From: an uncultured Desulfovibrio sp.
GTDB taxonomy: Bacteria > Desulfobacterota > Desulfovibrionia > Desulfovibrionales > Desulfovibrionaceae
Reading direction: 5' to 3'
Assembly (NCBI GenBank): GCA_937926875.1
Contig: CALBAX010000136.1
Span: 1-64,000, forward strand
DNA length: 64,000 nucleotides
In this document: in pieces, positions 1-8,722 of the stretch
Layout: every line of letters begins with the position of its first letter
Position numbering within the stretch: position 1 is the first letter of the stretch
Notes under the pieces: model-generated
Database searches by the model: none
What the model saw: the letters and a program-made list of their open reading frames with translations, nothing else
Told to the model about the DNA's origin: nothing
Program-made: the position numbers and the translations under genes

Positions 1-1
1 G

Positions 2-265
2 GCCGTCATCGCCCTTTGCGCCTCTCTGGCCCTGCCGCTGCCCGCCCTGGCCTGGGACGGCTTTGATGCGGATTCCGCCGACCTGGTGGAGATCATCCCC
101 GATTCCCTGCCCAACAAGGGCGACACTGTGGACGTGCGCAACTACAGCAATGACGAGACGACCACCTGCCTGGTGGTCTCCGTCACCCGCAACAGCCGCA
201 CCGTGGAGATCGTGGTCCGCACGCCCGACGGCGAAGCGCACACCCTCGTGATGGAAGGCCGCTAG
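2..265 (+). CDS. small exported protein, DUF5334-like (C-terminal 87 residues; 5' end outside window)
   Basis: The frame is open from the first base and ends at TAG 263-265, so the start codon lies before the window. The visible N-terminus is a hydrophobic stretch ending in an Ala-x-Ala-like cleavage region (LPLPALAWDG), which reads as the end of a signal peptide. The mature part is short, acidic and begins with a Trp-Asp-Gly motif, resembling the small periplasmic DUF5334 proteins seen in Desulfovibrio. It has one Cys and no catalytic motif. Function is unknown; the family assignment is from memory of the motif and is moderate at best. The protein is probably periplasmic. Confidence 0.6.
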   Translation, partial: AVIALCASLALPLPALAWDGFDADSADLVEIIPDSLPNKGDTVDVRNYSNDETTTCLVVSVTRNSRTVEIVVRTPDGEAHTLVMEGR

Positions 266-319
266 CCGTCGCGGACGGTCACGCCGGACCCCCGGGGCCC
301 CGGCGCGACCGGGTCATGC

Positions 320-883
320 CTATTCGCCGGCGCCCTGCTCGTAGCCGGGCAACACCACGCTGGCAGCCTCGCTCTTGCCCTGTCCCTTGGGACAGTTGGA
401 TTGCAGATGGCAGATCTCGCAGCCGCCCTTGAAGGGATAGTGGGTCACCAGGGCAAAACGGCGGTTCAGGGTGGGGGCATCTTCACGATATTCCAGCCCC
501 AGGCCGGACAGGGCCTCACGCAGGGCCTCGGTGGGACGCGGCGCGGGCGCACAGCCGGCATCCTCCACCTGGGGCAGCACTTCCTGTACGGCGGCCATGC
601 ACATGTACTGGGCCAGGTTGTTGTCCTGCCAGCCGTCCGAAGGGGACTTTTCCCAGGCGGCGTCCACCTGCTGCTCCACGCTCTCGGGCAGCCAGACGGC
701 CAGATAGGAGATCTTGGCTGTCTTGATCTCGCAGACCTTGAGTTGCGGCATCCACTCTTCCCACAGCTTGCACAGCCGTTCCAGTGTCGCGCCGCCCAGG
801 CGCGATTCCTGGCTCAGGGTCATGAAGCCTTCCATATCGAAATAGGGACGGATCTCGTGTTCCGTAACGGTAATCTCGCTCAC
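320..883 (-). CDS. hypothetical protein with C-terminal Cys/His cluster
   Basis: A 187-residue soluble protein starting at GTG 883, chosen because AAGGAG sits about 6 nt upstream. I do not recognise the family. The body is mixed alpha/beta with no signal peptide or membrane segment. The last 30 residues carry a cluster CEICHLQSNCPKG, that is Cys-x2-Cys-x5-Cys with an adjacent His, preceded by YPFKGG. This could bind zinc or an iron-sulfur cluster, but three Cys is short of a complete classical site; further Cys lie at about residues 39, 51, 94 and 110. It is convergent with the upstream small exported protein and divergent from the gene at 1050. Codon use matches the neighbours. Confidence 0.75.
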   Translation of the reverse strand: MSEITVTEHEIRPYFDMEGFMTLSQESRLGGATLERLCKLWEEWMPQLKVCEIKTAKISYLAVWLPESVEQQVDAAWEKSPSDGWQDNNLAQYMCMAAVQEVLPQVEDAGCAPAPRPTEALREALSGLGLEYREDAPTLNRRFALVTHYPFKGGCEICHLQSNCPKGQGKSEAASVVLPGYEQGAGE

Positions 884-1049
884 AGTCTCTCCTTGCGGGC
901 ATCAGGATGAGCCCTTCTTTACCGTGCTATTGTAACCAAGGAAAAGCGACCGTCAAGCCCGCACATCCTTCCACATGTGCCGGGTCAGACGGGCTTTACT
1001 ATTGCGGCCGTCTTCTTTACCATCCCCCATATTTTTTCAAGGAGCCTGC

Positions 1050-1433
1050 ATGAGCAACCAACCCGAGCTTCCCAAGAAGATCCGCTACAGGTACGTCATG
1101 GACGACAGCGTGCGCATGAGCACCGCCCACGGCGTCTGGGGCGGCATCAATCCCCAGGGAGAGATCGAACTCAACTTCTATGAGGAAAGCGACTCCCTGC
1201 CCCAGTGGTCCGAATGCCTGGTGGCCCCGGACGGCTCGCTGGGCCCCGAGATGATGGACGAGGAGAACCTTGAAGTGCGCGAGGTGGTGCGCCGCATCAA
1301 TACCCGCGTGCTGCTCAACTACAACACGGCCCGCGCCGTGCTGGAATGGCTGGAAGACCGCGTCGCCGCCCTGGAGATGGACGAAAGCGGCATGGCCGTC
1401 TACCCCCGCAACATCACCGGCCCCGAACAGTAG
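1050..1433 (+). CDS. hypothetical protein upstream of miaB
   Basis: A 127-residue acidic soluble protein. The ATG at 1050 is chosen over the longer frame because AAGGAGCC lies 6-8 nt upstream and the extension has no ribosome binding site. The N-terminal half (GVWGGINPQGEIELNFYEES) looks like a beta-rich module, and the C-terminal half (RRINTRVLLNYNTARAVLEWLEDRVAAL) is helical. No catalytic motif, signal peptide or membrane segment is visible. The gene ends 5 nt before miaB, so the two are probably co-transcribed. I recall similar short proteins in Desulfovibrio, but no function. Confidence 0.8.
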   Translation: MSNQPELPKKIRYRYVMDDSVRMSTAHGVWGGINPQGEIELNFYEESDSLPQWSECLVAPDGSLGPEMMDEENLEVREVVRRINTRVLLNYNTARAVLEWLEDRVAALEMDESGMAVYPRNITGPEQ

Positions 1434-1438
1434 AAGAC

Positions 1439-2785
1439 ATGATCGACAACAGCTTCCACATCATCACCTTCGGCTGCCAGATGAACGTGCACGACTCGCA
1501 ATGGCTGGCCCGCGCCCTGGAGGCGCGCGGCTTTTGCGAGGCGCCCCTGGAAGAGGCCCGCGTGGTGGTGGTCAATACCTGTTCCGTGCGCGAAAAGCCC
1601 GAACAGAAAGTCATGAGCACCCTGGGCCGCATCCGCCAGGTCACCGGCAACTCGCCGCGCGTGCTGGTGGCCGTCACCGGCTGTGTGGCCCAGCAGCTGG
1701 GCGAAAAACTCTTCAGCCGCCAGGTGCGTCTGGTGGCGGGCAGCGACGGCATCAGCGGCGCGCCCCAGGCCATCGAACGCCTGCTGGACGAGCCCGCCCT
1801 GCGCCTTTCCCTGCTGGACTTCACCAGCCATTATGTGGAGCGCGAACCCGGCGCCGACACGCCTTCCGCGCCCGTGGGCTTCGTGAACATCATGCAGGGC
1901 TGCGACAATTTCTGCGCCTACTGCATCGTGCCCTATACCCGCGGCCGCCAGAAGTCCCGCCTGACCCCGGCCATCCTCGACGAATGCCGCCACCTGCTGG
2001 ACCGCGGCGCGCGCGAGATCACCCTGCTGGGGCAGAACGTCAACGCCTTTGGCCGTGATGCGCACGGCGACGGCGTCAGCTTTGCCGCCCTGCTGGAAAA
2101 AGTGGCCGCCCTGCCCGGCCTGAAGCGCCTGCGCTACGTGACGCCCCATCCCAAGGACATGGGCCCCGAAGACGTGGCGGCCTTCGCCGACATCCCGCAG
2201 CTCTGCCCGCGCCTGCACCTGCCCCTCCAGGCCGGTTCCGACGCCGTGCTCAAGCGCATGGGCCGCAAGTACGACAGTGCCCGCTATCTGGAGCTGGTGG
2301 CCAGCCTGCGCGACGCCCGCCCGGACATAGCCCTGTCCACGGATCTCATCGTGGGCTTCCCCGGCGAGACCGAGGAAGATTTCGCCGCCACGCTGGAGCT
2401 GATGCGCGCCAGCGACTTCATGTCCAGCTTCTCCTTCTGCTATTCGGACCGTCCCGGCACCCGGGCCAGCCGCTTCCTGGACAAGATCGCCCCCGACGTG
2501 CAGCAGGATCGCCTGCTGCGCCTCCAGGCCCTGCAGGAGGAGCTTTCGCAGCGCTGGCTCGATGCCCGCGTGGGCCAGGAATGCGAAGTGCTGCTGGAGA
2601 ACGCCAGCCGCCGCGAGGCCACCGCTGACGACAGCCTGCAAAGCTGGCAGGGCCGCGACATCCACGGCGCCCTGGTGCATGTGCCCCTGTCCGCCGGCGA
2701 CCATACCGGCCGTCTGGTCACCGCCCGCATCGTGGAAGCCAAGAAGCACAGCCTGGTGGCCGAAGCCACGGGACAGCCATGGTAG
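1439..2785 (+). CDS. miaB: tRNA-2-methylthio-N6-dimethylallyladenosine synthase MiaB
   Basis: A radical SAM methylthiotransferase that adds a methylthio group to i6A37 of tRNAs reading UNN codons. The 448-residue protein has all three parts of the family. The N-terminal MTTase domain has cluster-binding Cys13, Cys48 and Cys82. The radical SAM core has Cys154-x3-Cys158-x2-Cys161 (GCDNFCAYC). The C-terminal TRAM domain is at about residues 380-446. The ATG at 1439 is used because MIDNSFHIITFGCQMN is the canonical MiaB N-terminus; the longer upstream frame overlaps the preceding gene. RimO is the nearest alternative, but the CQMN and GRxxSR-type context favours MiaB. The last 7 bases overlap the next gene. 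Confidence 0.96.
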   Translation: MIDNSFHIITFGCQMNVHDSQWLARALEARGFCEAPLEEARVVVVNTCSVREKPEQKVMSTLGRIRQVTGNSPRVLVAVTGCVAQQLGEKLFSRQVRLVAGSDGISGAPQAIERLLDEPALRLSLLDFTSHYVEREPGADTPSAPVGFVNIMQGCDNFCAYCIVPYTRGRQKSRLTPAILDECRHLLDRGAREITLLGQNVNAFGRDAHGDGVSFAALLEKVAALPGLKRLRYVTPHPKDMGPEDVAAFADIPQLCPRLHLPLQAGSDAVLKRMGRKYDSARYLELVASLRDARPDIALSTDLIVGFPGETEEDFAATLELMRASDFMSSFSFCYSDRPGTRASRFLDKIAPDVQQDRLLRLQALQEELSQRWLDARVGQECEVLLENASRREATADDSLQSWQGRDIHGALVHVPLSAGDHTGRLVTARIVEAKKHSLVAEATGQPW

Positions 2786-3390
2786 AGATGCACGTGGAGG
2801 GCCTGAGCCTCGACCCGCAGACACGAAAACCCATCGTCATCCTGCGGCAGAACGACGGCAAGGGCCTGCTGCCCCTGTGGGTCGGCGCCATGGAGGCTAT
2901 GACCATCTCGCTGGTGCTCAACGGCGAGGAGCTGCCCCGCCCCCTGGCCCACGATCTGCTGCTCATGGTGGCCAAGGCCCTCAACGGCACGCTCACCGGC
3001 GTGGACATCGTGGACTACAGGGACGGCATCTACTACGCCGTGCTCCTGCTGCGCGGCCCAGCGGGCCTCATCAGTGTGGACTGCCGCCCCTCGGACGGCA
3101 TCGCCCTGGCCCTGCGCGCCTCGGTGCCCATCCGCGTCAAGGCAGAAGTCCTTGAAAAGGCCGCCCGCGAACAGGGACCGGGCAGCATCCATCCCGCCAC
3201 CCGGCACCATGCCGGTTCCGATGCCGCCACCGACATGGCCCGCAGCGCCGACGCCCGCAAGGAGGCTGACACCCTGGCCGCCCTGCTGGCCAAAGGTGCC
3301 GTGCCCGAAGATCTGGGCGAGGCCGCCGGGCCGGAGCGGCTGCGTGACCTTTTGCGGGCCCTGGAGCCCGTATCGCGGAACAAGATGTAG
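2779..3390 (+). CDS. bifunctional nuclease family protein (BFN/DUF151)
   Basis: A 203-residue protein with a BFN (DUF151) domain over about residues 1-135. The signature segments are visible: PIVILRQNDGKGLLPLWVG, a middle region with GVDIVDYRDGIYYA, and the SVDCRPSDGIALALR motif that is highly conserved in the family. Plant members have been described with both RNase and DNase activity, but bacterial roles are poorly known. The last 65 residues are a less conserved polar tail containing an Ala-rich helical segment. It overlaps miaB by 7 nt, implying translational coupling, and is the last gene before a strong terminator. Confidence 0.88.
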   Translation: MVEMHVEGLSLDPQTRKPIVILRQNDGKGLLPLWVGAMEAMTISLVLNGEELPRPLAHDLLLMVAKALNGTLTGVDIVDYRDGIYYAVLLLRGPAGLISVDCRPSDGIALALRASVPIRVKAEVLEKAAREQGPGSIHPATRHHAGSDAATDMARSADARKEADTLAALLAKGAVPEDLGEAAGPERLRDLLRALEPVSRNKM

Positions 3391-3482
3391 AGGAGATTTT
3401 CCCGGAGAGGTCTCTGTTGCAATAAATTTAGAGAGCTCAATGAATCAGTATACCAACTGGTCATCCTTGCCTGAGGATGCAA

Positions 3483-3519
3483 AACAGCCCGAAACGTCTT
3501 GTTTTCGGGCTGTTTTTTT
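3483..3519 (+). terminator. intrinsic terminator after the miaB-bfn unit
   Basis: The 12-bp arms AACAGCCCGAAA and TTTCGGGCTGTT surround a short loop and run into seven T residues. It lies about 90 nt beyond the nuclease gene and before the convergent activase gene. The poly-A on the left arm may let it also end transcripts from the minus strand. Confidence 0.85.
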
Positions 3520-3554
3520 AGACAAGTTTAGTGGGTTCCTGCCGCTCCAGGCCA

Positions 3555-6500
3555 TCAGGCATGCTGCATCCTGGCGTGAGCCATGGACATGAAGAGCTTG
3601 ATGCGGTTGAGCTGGTTGGCCTCGCTGCTGCCGGGGTCATAGTCCACGGCCATGAGGTTGGCCGCAGGACGCAGGCGCTTGAGTTCCTTCATGACGCCCT
3701 TGCCGGTGATATGGTTGGGCAGGCAGCCGAAGGGTTGCAGGCAGAGCACGTTGGTAGCGCCGTTGTCGATGAGCTCCAGCATCTCGGCGGTCAGCAGCCA
3801 GCCTTCACCGGCCTGGTTGCCGCGCGAGATGATGCCCTTGACGCTGTGCGACAGATGCCGGATGCGGGACACGGGCATGAAGATGCTGCCCTCCAGGGCC
3901 TTGCGCATGGAGGTGCGCAGCATCTCCACCCGCATGATGAACAGCCAGCTGCCCAGCGCGGGCAGGATGCGCCCGCCCAGCCGCTGCCAGCGGTACATGG
4001 GATCCATGAAGCAGTAGAGGAAGAAATCCATGATGTCGGTGAGCACGGGCTCGCCGCCTTCGTCCATGATGTGCCGGGCCACGTGGTTGTTGGCATCGGG
4101 GTGGTACTTGAGCAGGATCTCGCCCACGATGCCCACCCGCGGCCGGGCCACGCCGTCACGCGGGATCTTCGTGAAGTCCTCCACGATGCAGCGCATGTCC
4201 TTGCGGAAGGCGCGGGTATCGCCCTTGCCCACCACCTCGCGGGCGCGCTGCGTCCAGCGTTCCAGCAGGGCGTCGGTATCACCCTTGTGCAGCTCGTTGG
4301 CCCGGCAGGACATGGAGACACGCTGCAACATGTCGCCGTACAGGCAGCTCAGGATCATGCGGTGCAGCATGCCGCCCGACATCTTGAAGCCCGGCTGCTT
4401 GTTGAGGGAACCGCTGCTCAGGGTCAGGATGGGCACCTGCGGGAAGCCAGCCTCCTGCAGGGCCTTGCGCAGCAGGGCCGGATAATTGCTGGCGCGGCAG
4501 GGGCCGCAGGTCTGGGCCAGCATCAGGGCGGTGCGCTGCGGGTCGCACTGCCCGTTGAACAGGGCGTCCAGCATCTGGCCGATGACCACGATGGCCGGAT
4601 AGCAGGCATCGTTATGGACGTAGTTCAGGCCCAGCTCGATGGCCCGGCGGCTGACCACGGGCAGCACCTGCAAGCGGTAGCCCGCGCTGTTGACCGCCGC
4701 CTCCATGATGGAGAAATGCAGCGGCGCCATCTGCGGGGCCACGATGGTATGGGTCTCGCGCATGGCTTCGGTGAAATACGGGCTTTCCGGACGCGGGGAC
4801 TGCCGGAACTCCGGCGCCCTGCTCTCGCGGCGTTCCCGCACCGCGGCCAGCAGCGAACGGATGCGGATGCGGGCCGCCCCCAGCGAGGCGCCTTCGTCGA
4901 TCTTGATGAGCGTATGCAGGCGGCCGTGATGGGTCAGCAGTTCCGCCACCTGGTCGCTGGTCACGGCATCGAGACCGCAGCCAAAGGAGGTGAGCTGCAC
5001 CAGCTCCAGCAGGGGGCGCTCGCAGACCAGGGCCGCGGCCCGGTACAGGCGGGAATGGTAGCTCCACTGGTCCACCACGCGCAAAGGATCGCGCAGCACG
5101 CCCAGATGGGCCACGCTGTCATCGCTGAGCACGGCCGCGCCCAGCGACGCGATATAGTCCGGCAGGCCGTGATGCACGGCCGGGTCCGCATGGTAGGGAC
5201 GGCCGCAAAGCACGATGCCCAGCCCCTGTTCACGCTCCACCTGGGCCAGGATGCGTTCGCCCTCGGCCCGCAGTTCGGCACGGTAGGCCTCCTGCTCGGC
5301 GCGGGCCGCATGGGCCGCCTCCCACAATTCCAGCTTGGGCAGGCCCAGCACTTCGTGCAGGCGGTCCACCAGGGTGTCCAGATGCTCCAGCGAGACGAAG
5401 GGCGTGTACAGACGCGCGCCCAGCTCGCGCACCTCGTCGGTGTTCAGGCGGATGACTTCGGGATAGCCGGAGACCACGGGGCAGTTGTAGCCCCGCACCG
5501 ACGTGTCCTGGCCTTCACGCGGCAGACAGGGGAAGAAGATCTCCCGCACGCCCTGGCGCAGCAGGGCCGTCACATGGCCGTGGGCCAGCTTGGCGGGGTA
5601 ACAGACCGTCTGGGACGGCATGGACGAGAGGCCAAGGTCGTACAGTTCCTTGCCCGATGCCGGAGAAAGCTCCACCCTGTAGCCCAGACGGGTGAAAAAG
5701 GTGAACCAGAAGGGATAGTGCTCATAGATGTTGAGCACACGGGGGATGCCCATGCGGCCGCGGGGGGCCTGCTCCAGCTCCAGCGGCTGGTAGCGGAACA
5801 GGCGCCGGGCCTTCCAGGCGTAGATGTTGGGCATGACCGGGACATCGCCCTGCGCATGGCCCATGCCGCCGCGTTCGCAGCGGTTGCCGGACACGAAGCG
5901 GTGCCCGTTGGAAAAACGGTGCACCTTGAGCAGGCAATGGTTGCCGCAGCCACGGCAGCGCACGGACCTGGTCGTGATCTCCAGCGAGCGCAGCCCGGCG
6001 GAACTCAGGGGCGTGCGCTCCTCCTGCCCGGCACAGCGGCGCAGGGCCAGCAGGGCCGCGCCATACGCGCCCATGAGCCCGGCGATGTCAGGACGGCTGA
6101 CCTCGCGTTGCAGCAGGTTCTCCATGACGCGCAGCAGGGCATCGTTCATGAAGGAACCGCCCTGCACCAGCACGCGTTCGCCCAGCTCGTCCGGGGTGCG
6201 CAGGCGCAGCACCTTGTACAGGGCATTGCGGATGACGGCATAGCAGAGCCCGGCCGCGATGTCGCCGATGGAAGCGCCTTCCTTCTGGGCCTGCTTGACC
6301 TTGGAATTCATGAACACCGTACAGCGCGAGCCCAGGTCCACGGGATGGCGGGCAAAGAGCGCGGCCTGCACGAAGTCTTCCATGCTCAGGTTCAGGCTTT
6401 GGGCAAAGGTCTCCAGAAAGGCCCCGCAACCGGCGGAACAGGCTTCGTTGAGGGTCACGCCCGCGATGCAGCCCTGCCGGACCTTGAGGCACTTCATGTC

Positions 6501-7799
6501 CTGGCCGCCGATGTCGATGACGTAGGTGGCGTCCGGCACCAGACGGCAGGCCGCCTTGAGGTGGGCCACGGTCTCCACTTCGGAGATGACGGAGCCCAGG
6601 GCCGCCCGGGCGTAATCGGCGCCGTAGCCCGTGGCCGCGCTGGCCTGTATCCAGGCGCCGGCGGGCAGCCGGTCCACCAGGTCGGCCGCATAGGGCAGCA
6701 GCCCGGCCAGCGGGTCGCCCTGGTTGCGCTGGTACCAGGTGTCCAGCACGGCACCGTTGATGTCCACCAGCACGGCCTTGACCGTGGTGGAGCCCAGGTC
6801 CACGCCCAGATAGAGCGGGCCCGAGGCCTCGGCCAGCTCGCCACGCGGCGCGGCGTCCCTGCGGTGACGCTCAAGGAAGGCGCGGTATTCGGCTTCGGAA
6901 TCAAACAGGGGCGGCAGGCTGGCACTGGTCTCGCCCTCGAACGTACGGGTACGGGCGCGTTCGGCCAGTTCGGCCACGCTCACGGGCGTGGAAGCCACGG
7001 GCCGCCCCATGCCGGGGATGTCCACCAGGCTCAGGGCCGTACCGCGCGCCACCACGTACTGGGCATCCGGTACGTCCACCACGTCTTCGGGAGCCATGTG
7101 CAGGGTCTCCACGAAGCGGGCCTTGAGCTGGGGCAGGAAATGCAGGGGCCCGCCCAAAAAGGCGACCTTGCCGCGGATGGGATGCCCGCAGGCCAGACCG
7201 CCGATGGTCTGTTCCACCACGGCCTGGAAGATGGAGGCCGCCAGATCCTCGCGGGGCGCCCCCTCGTTGAGCAGGGGCACCACGTCGGTCTTGGCGAAGA
7301 CGCCGCAGCGGGACGCGATGGGATAGATGGTGGTATGACGCGCGGCCAGCGCATCGAGCCCGGCCGCATCGGTATCCAGCAGGCTGGCCATCTGGTCGAT
7401 GAAGGCCCCGGTACCGCCGGCGCAGGCCTCGTTCATGCGCAGATTGTCCGAGCCGTCGGAAAAATAAAGGATCTTGGCGTCTTCGCCGCCCAGTTCCACA
7501 GCCACGTCGGTCTGCGGCGCCAGGACGGCGATGGCCCGCGACGTGGCCAGCACCTCCTGCACGAAGGGCAGCTCCAGGGCCTGCGCCAGCCGCAGGGCCG
7601 CGGACCCCGTCATGGCCGGGCGCACCATCAGGCCGGGCCGCCGTTCGGCCAGGTCTTCCAGCAGCGTGCGCAAGGTCGCACGCACCGCCGCGCCATGACG
7701 TTCATAACGGGCTTCCAGCAGCGTGCCCCGCGCATCCACCAGGGCCAGCTTGACCGTGGTGGAGCCTGCATCGAGCCCGAGATACAAAGCTTCTTCCAT
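3555..7799 (-). CDS. large acyl-CoA dehydratase activase-like protein (two BadF/HgdC ATPase domains plus DUF2229 and HgdB-like region)
   Basis: A 1414-residue soluble protein made of two ATPase modules of the 2-hydroxyacyl-CoA dehydratase activator family. The first starts near residue 5 (YLGLDAGSTTVK, then GGEDAKIL and NEACAGGTGAFID). The second starts around residue 325 (YLGVDLGSTTVK, then GGQDMKCLK and NEACSAGCGAFLE). A Cys-rich segment near residue 615 (CRGCGNHC) precedes a DUF2229-type region, and the C-terminal half resembles the HgdB-like dehydratase component family (COG3580/3581). Family activators use ATP to inject an electron from a [4Fe-4S] cluster into a dehydratase. No separate dehydratase subunit gene is next to it, so its substrate is unknown. 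Single-polypeptide versions of this size occur in many anaerobes. Confidence 0.85.
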   Translation of the reverse strand: MEEALYLGLDAGSTTVKLALVDARGTLLEARYERHGAAVRATLRTLLEDLAERRPGLMVRPAMTGSAALRLAQALELPFVQEVLATSRAIAVLAPQTDVAVELGGEDAKILYFSDGSDNLRMNEACAGGTGAFIDQMASLLDTDAAGLDALAARHTTIYPIASRCGVFAKTDVVPLLNEGAPREDLAASIFQAVVEQTIGGLACGHPIRGKVAFLGGPLHFLPQLKARFVETLHMAPEDVVDVPDAQYVVARGTALSLVDIPGMGRPVASTPVSVAELAERARTRTFEGETSASLPPLFDSEAEYRAFLERHRRDAAPRGELAEASGPLYLGVDLGSTTVKAVLVDINGAVLDTWYQRNQGDPLAGLLPYAADLVDRLPAGAWIQASAATGYGADYARAALGSVISEVETVAHLKAACRLVPDATYVIDIGGQDMKCLKVRQGCIAGVTLNEACSAGCGAFLETFAQSLNLSMEDFVQAALFARHPVDLGSRCTVFMNSKVKQAQKEGASIGDIAAGLCYAVIRNALYKVLRLRTPDELGERVLVQGGSFMNDALLRVMENLLQREVSRPDIAGLMGAYGAALLALRRCAGQEERTPLSSAGLRSLEITTRSVRCRGCGNHCLLKVHRFSNGHRFVSGNRCERGGMGHAQGDVPVMPNIYAWKARRLFRYQPLELEQAPRGRMGIPRVLNIYEHYPFWFTFFTRLGYRVELSPASGKELYDLGLSSMPSQTVCYPAKLAHGHVTALLRQGVREIFFPCLPREGQDTSVRGYNCPVVSGYPEVIRLNTDEVRELGARLYTPFVSLEHLDTLVDRLHEVLGLPKLELWEAAHAARAEQEAYRAELRAEGERILAQVEREQGLGIVLCGRPYHADPAVHHGLPDYIASLGAAVLSDDSVAHLGVLRDPLRVVDQWSYHSRLYRAAALVCERPLLELVQLTSFGCGLDAVTSDQVAELLTHHGRLHTLIKIDEGASLGAARIRIRSLLAAVRERRESRAPEFRQSPRPESPYFTEAMRETHTIVAPQMAPLHFSIMEAAVNSAGYRLQVLPVVSRRAIELGLNYVHNDACYPAIVVIGQMLDALFNGQCDPQRTALMLAQTCGPCRASNYPALLRKALQEAGFPQVPILTLSSGSLNKQPGFKMSGGMLHRMILSCLYGDMLQRVSMSCRANELHKGDTDALLERWTQRAREVVGKGDTRAFRKDMRCIVEDFTKIPRDGVARPRVGIVGEILLKYHPDANNHVARHIMDEGGEPVLTDIMDFFLYCFMDPMYRWQRLGGRILPALGSWLFIMRVEMLRTSMRKALEGSIFMPVSRIRHLSHSVKGIISRGNQAGEGWLLTAEMLELIDNGATNVLCLQPFGCLPNHITGKGVMKELKRLRPAANLMAVDYDPGSSEANQLNRIKLFMSMAHARMQHA

Positions 7800-7835
7800 T
7801 ACCTGATTCCCCCGCTTCTGCCGGATAAATCTTGT

Positions 7836-8570
7836 CTATCGTCTCTCGTCGGATCCAGTCCCGCACCCGGCCCCTGTCGGGCGGGCGCGCCACTTGTCCG
7901 CGGCGTCGTCCAGCCCGGCAAAGATGAAATCCTTGACCATCTGGTCAAGGGACGCACTTTTTTCTGCCAGGTTCGGGAACAGGCTGCTGGCAAAGGCCGG
8001 ATCCAGCATGATGAGCATCATGCAGGTCCCCATGGAACTGGCGATGCAGCAGTCCAGCTGGGACGCATCCTGCGGGATTCCGGTGATCTCGCTCAGCAGG
8101 CCGCGCAACAGCCGGGCCTTGGGATGCACCTTTTCCTGCAGGAAAGGATCCAGAAAGCCCGCCGGAGAAAAAAATTCCCGTGCCAGTACCCGCACATGCC
8201 AGCTGCGCGGCCCGTGCAGATGGGCCAGCAGCTCGTCCAGCGTACGTGACAGTTTTTCACGCGCTGTCCCCTCCGCCAGGATCTGGCGCAGGCGCTCCAG
8301 GGTGAAAAGGCGGTCATGGGCCTCGGCCAGCACGGCCGCGTACAGTCCTTCACGGCTGCCGAAATGATAGTTGACCGCCGCCATGTTCACATGCGCCCTT
8401 TTACAGACCTGTTTGCTGGTCATGTTGGCATAGCCGCACTCGGCCGCCAGCTGCCCTGCCGATTCCAGGATCCGGGCCCGGGTCAGATCCCCGTCACCGC
8501 GCTTGCCGCGCTCGTGCCCCCCGTAGGAAATGCTGCCCATTGCCGCCTCATAGTGCTGAAGTTCCACCAT
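7836..8570 (-). CDS. TetR/AcrR family transcriptional regulator
   Basis: A 244-residue regulator with an N-terminal helix-turn-helix at about residues 28-75 (TRARILESAGQLAAECGYANMTSKQVCKRAHVN, then AAVNYHFGSREGLYAAVL), which is the classical TetR fold. The C-terminal ligand-binding region resembles the CecR/YbiH subgroup. The start may instead be the internal Met at residue 11 (MGSISYGG). It lies between the MATE transporter genes and the activase gene, all on the same strand. By analogy with TetR-MATE pairs it probably represses one or both transporters, but the ligand is unknown. An AT-rich near-palindrome just upstream is a candidate operator. Confidence 0.88.
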   Translation of the reverse strand: MVELQHYEAAMGSISYGGHERGKRGDGDLTRARILESAGQLAAECGYANMTSKQVCKRAHVNMAAVNYHFGSREGLYAAVLAEAHDRLFTLERLRQILAEGTAREKLSRTLDELLAHLHGPRSWHVRVLAREFFSPAGFLDPFLQEKVHPKARLLRGLLSEITGIPQDASQLDCCIASSMGTCMMLIMLDPAFASSLFPNLAEKSASLDQMVKDFIFAGLDDAADKWRARPTGAGCGTGSDERR

Positions 8571-8613
8571 CTAATCAAGAATACTTCCTGCCATGTTCAA
8601 AAAACGTTAACGA

Positions 8614-8633
8614 ATTAAAATTCAAATTTCAAT
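8614..8633. promoter_or_regulatory. candidate operator upstream of the TetR gene
   Basis: A 20-bp near-palindrome, ATTAAAATTC followed by AAATTTCAAT, that matches its own reverse complement at 16 of 20 positions. It is embedded in an unusually AT-rich stretch (about 8570-8645) of an otherwise GC-rich region, 44 bp before the TetR start codon. TetR proteins often bind such sites next to their own genes. This is inference from symmetry and position only. Confidence 0.3.
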
Positions 8634-8722
8634 TACTTTTCTTTTACGTTCCCCTCTGCGCACAGCGCCGGGTACGCACGAAGGAGCAAAGGCCATCCGG
8701 CGTGCTCGCGGGCCCGCACCCG

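Noticed and set aside
3531..8249. Very long open frame (about 1570 codons) on the plus strand
   Set aside because: It is antisense to the activase gene; His/Gly/Gln-rich translation with no family motif is the typical shadow of a high-GC gene.
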